This document shows positions 61,535 through 64,000 of a stretch of 64,000 nt of DNA, one piece after another. Source of the stretch: Sinohyriopsis cumingii (lineage: Eukaryota > Mollusca > Bivalvia > Unionida > Unionidae). The translations under genes and the position numbers were made by a program. Position 1 is the first letter of the stretch. Each line of letters starts with the position of its first letter. The stretch is from NCBI GenBank assembly GCA_028554795.2, contig JAPYKE020000270.1, forward strand, positions 389,501 through 453,500, given 5' to 3'. Below the pieces are notes generated by a model. That model searched no databases and had not been told where the DNA came from. It saw only the letters and a program-made list of their open reading frames with translations.

Positions 61535-64000
61535 GTTTCATGAACATATCTTTAACATTTTGTTTTCAACTGGGTACATTTTGCAGAGCATTTTCATTAT
61601 CATCAGTGATGATGATTCATTGTGTTAGTCCTAAATCTTAAGCCAAAGGTTCTAGTTATAAATAAAAACACCAACAAGAACACTATAATACATTATTATA
61701 TTAACTTGAATTTATACTTTTCGATTCATAAATATATACACACACAAGGTGTCACACAAATTATTTAGGTTAGAACTGGTAATTTATTTCTGTTTCCAAT
61801 TAGCGTGGGTGGAGGGAAGACCAATGTTCCTGTCGAACTAGACGCAGTTCACTTAATCCCTATGTTTCTAGGTAGGCAAACATAACGGAGAACGATCATC
61901 CCTGTGTCTGTTTTTTTATTTCCTTATATTTATCAACCATGTCAGAATTGTACACAAATGTTCATCTGCTTTAAAATAAATATAACATCATCTTTTTCTG
62001 ATTCTGTTATTTTGATTTCATGGGCACAAGTGGAAAGAGACAATATTTTAAATACAATTAAGATCTAAATAAAATGGGAAATTACATTCAAATTATATGG
62101 ATATGGACACAGCTATACCCATATTTCTCTATGTTTTACTTACCTAAGCATATACATAAATTTCTACTGGAATCTACACGCTTTGCCTAGCAAGCTAAGT
62201 ATTGATCAAATGCACTTGTAGTTCATTTACGTACAGGAGATATAGTTAAATCCATATTTATGTATTAGCAAACACGTGAATTGTTCTAGAGAGGGAAAAG
62301 AGAAATTGTTTGTATTTGGTAAATTACTGATGAATTTTCCACATTTTAGTCATTTAAAGTCATACGAAGCTACACTGCATCGCTGGACACATTAGTTGTA
62401 TGATTCAGCTTATCGAAACACGTCAGAGTTTTCTCCATGTTCAGATATGTAAAATGCTTTTGGAAATATGGCGAAGTTCGCCATTTGGGACGAAAATATT
62501 CCCATTTACTCAAACACGAAAATCTCCCATTCTGTTAAAATATGAAATTACTTGTCGCATGTACAAATTGTTGCACAGTATGGTTATTTTATAAACAGAT
62601 GTTACGTAATGGAATGTCTGTTACGTCGTATCAAATACAATTTAAAGATAAATTGCAATGTTATGACTTTCAAAATGTTTTTGCCATGGTATTATCAGAT
62701 CAAGTGCATTGTTGAAACGTTTGGATTGTTTGGGCCGAAAAGAGGCCTTATAGTACCTACCCGGTATAGTTTTGGTATTAAACGTAACCCATAATCAATA
62801 TTGTCATTTCAAAATTATTACTTTCTTGTTCCGTTCCTTTGATTTCTTTAAGCAATGTATATTCGTCCCCATTACTGGGCATTACTATTAATTACTATAC
62901 ATTACTGTCGAATTATGTTCCTCATTGTATTTAGGGAGATCCAGATTGACTACAATTACTTATAATACAGTTTGATGTTGACGTAGTCATTACGCACATA
63001 CTGGCGAATCCCTGTTCTATAAATAGCAAATTGAAGGTCGCAAATGACCATGATACCAGTGACGAATTCCCGATTCATATCTCAACAAAACAAACAATGC
63101 TTAACTCTACCATAGACGCGCCAATTCAACACTGGAATTTAAAGATTTAGGATGTGGTTAATCCTGATTAAACGGTTAAGAATGTTGGTTATGCATGAAA
63201 CTTGATTTGCATAATATGTATGAAATTTCATTCAATCTAAATATTCGAAAGCAAACGTGTAATTGCTTGTTTCATGAACGAATATATCCACCAATTACCT
63301 TGCTCGAATGTTATTATTACGAAAATGATTGTAAAGAGAGTAAGATATCGTAGTTTGGTAAAGAATAAACGTATACTTTTTCTATATGTGTTCAGACTAA
63401 TTAGCAATGCCTGGTAAGTTATTTCTTGACCAGTCTTTGTTATACAAGTATTGCGCATGACATTTTGAAGTCATATCAGAAATAATAATGTAAAACGATA
63501 ACATCTGAGGAGAAGGTATAGAGGAAAATCAGCAGAAATGTTGGTCATATACAATGTTTTCCCATATGTTCAAGATAGGATTACAGTCAATATTGACCCA
63601 AGAATATTCGTCCTTTATAATTTATTTAAAGTTCCTTTGGTGTGACGACGTTCTTTTGAAGCGGTAATATAACTACAAAATTCGCCATAAAGAGAGGGAT
63701 AATGACACAGATCTGTTTTCTTCTTTCAAAGTGTTTAAATTAGTCAGGCTTGTACATTTGCTAATGGGTGACCAAGTGGTCTAAGGCACTCGACTTTATA
63801 GATTACTTTTGTCTCACTTCTTTCTGCTTTGCTTCCATTCTCGGCAATAGTTGGTATGACAAAAAGATTGTCGCTTCTTAGGTCGATGGTTCTTCTCAGG
63901 TTTTTCCTCCATCAAATTAAAATGGCCGTCATGTATAGCCTACGATAAGTTGACAAATACTTTAAATCAAAATACCATAAAACACATCGGTAAATATGTG
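60590..64000 (+). repeat. Old repeat unit 2, tandem copy
   Basis: Copy of 32540-35980 including TC (61250-61294) and AAT (61485-61533) arrays, with a deletion of about 30 bases near 63263 relative to 35210-35240. No functional gene is seen. Confidence 0.75.
63766..63980 (+). mobile_element. tRNA-derived SINE, old, tandem copy
   Basis: Identical placement and sequence to 35746-35960. Confidence 0.65.

Overview
The window is nuclear DNA from an animal, most likely a mollusc and perhaps a bivalve. It is AT-rich and gene-poor, full of AAT, GA, TA and GATA microsatellites, and carries tRNA-derived SINEs with molluscan-looking central and tail parts, an APE-type non-LTR retrotransposon relic and an intronless SUEL (rhamnose-binding) lectin gene. 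The molluscan placement rests on remembered SINE and lectin resemblance, not on a search.

Layout. (1) 1-10.8 kb: a mosaic of old, diverged and mostly inverted copies of segments that lie further right (1-1.68 kb matches 14.3-15.8 kb reversed; 2.76-5.75 kb matches 35.2-38.7 kb reversed; 6.95-8.64 kb matches 27.5-32.5 kb reversed). (2) About 10.97-41.39 kb: first copy of a head-to-tail tandem duplication. (3) 41.39 kb to the window end: second copy, cut off by the window edge (position 64000 equals 35980 in copy 1). By eye the copies are about 95% identical in their first 2.3 kb and above 99% after about 13.29/43.70 kb. Each copy holds, left to right: an old repeat unit, a broken non-LTR retrotransposon on the minus strand, the lectin gene, a minus-strand SINE with near-matching target duplications, a probable first exon of a second secreted protein, and further old repeats.

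The main difference between the copies is a 2,400-bp DNA transposon at 27820-30219, present only in copy 1. It has long imperfect terminal inverted repeats starting CACTGG, a TAA target duplication, and one uninterrupted 562-codon gene for a zinc-finger plus DDE-type transposase. Copy 2 (58274-58276) and a much older inverted paralogue (8386-8388) both keep the unoccupied site with a single TAA, so the insertion is dated and its ends are fixed from this window alone. It is the best candidate here for a little-described system: a structurally intact, recently mobile element whose superfamily I cannot assign with confidence.

The duplication may be a genuine unequal-crossover product, or two haplotypes of one heterozygous locus placed in tandem by the assembler. 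The sequence alone cannot decide. Apart from the transposase and the lectin, few reading frames here are convincing: most open frames are low-complexity translations or chance.
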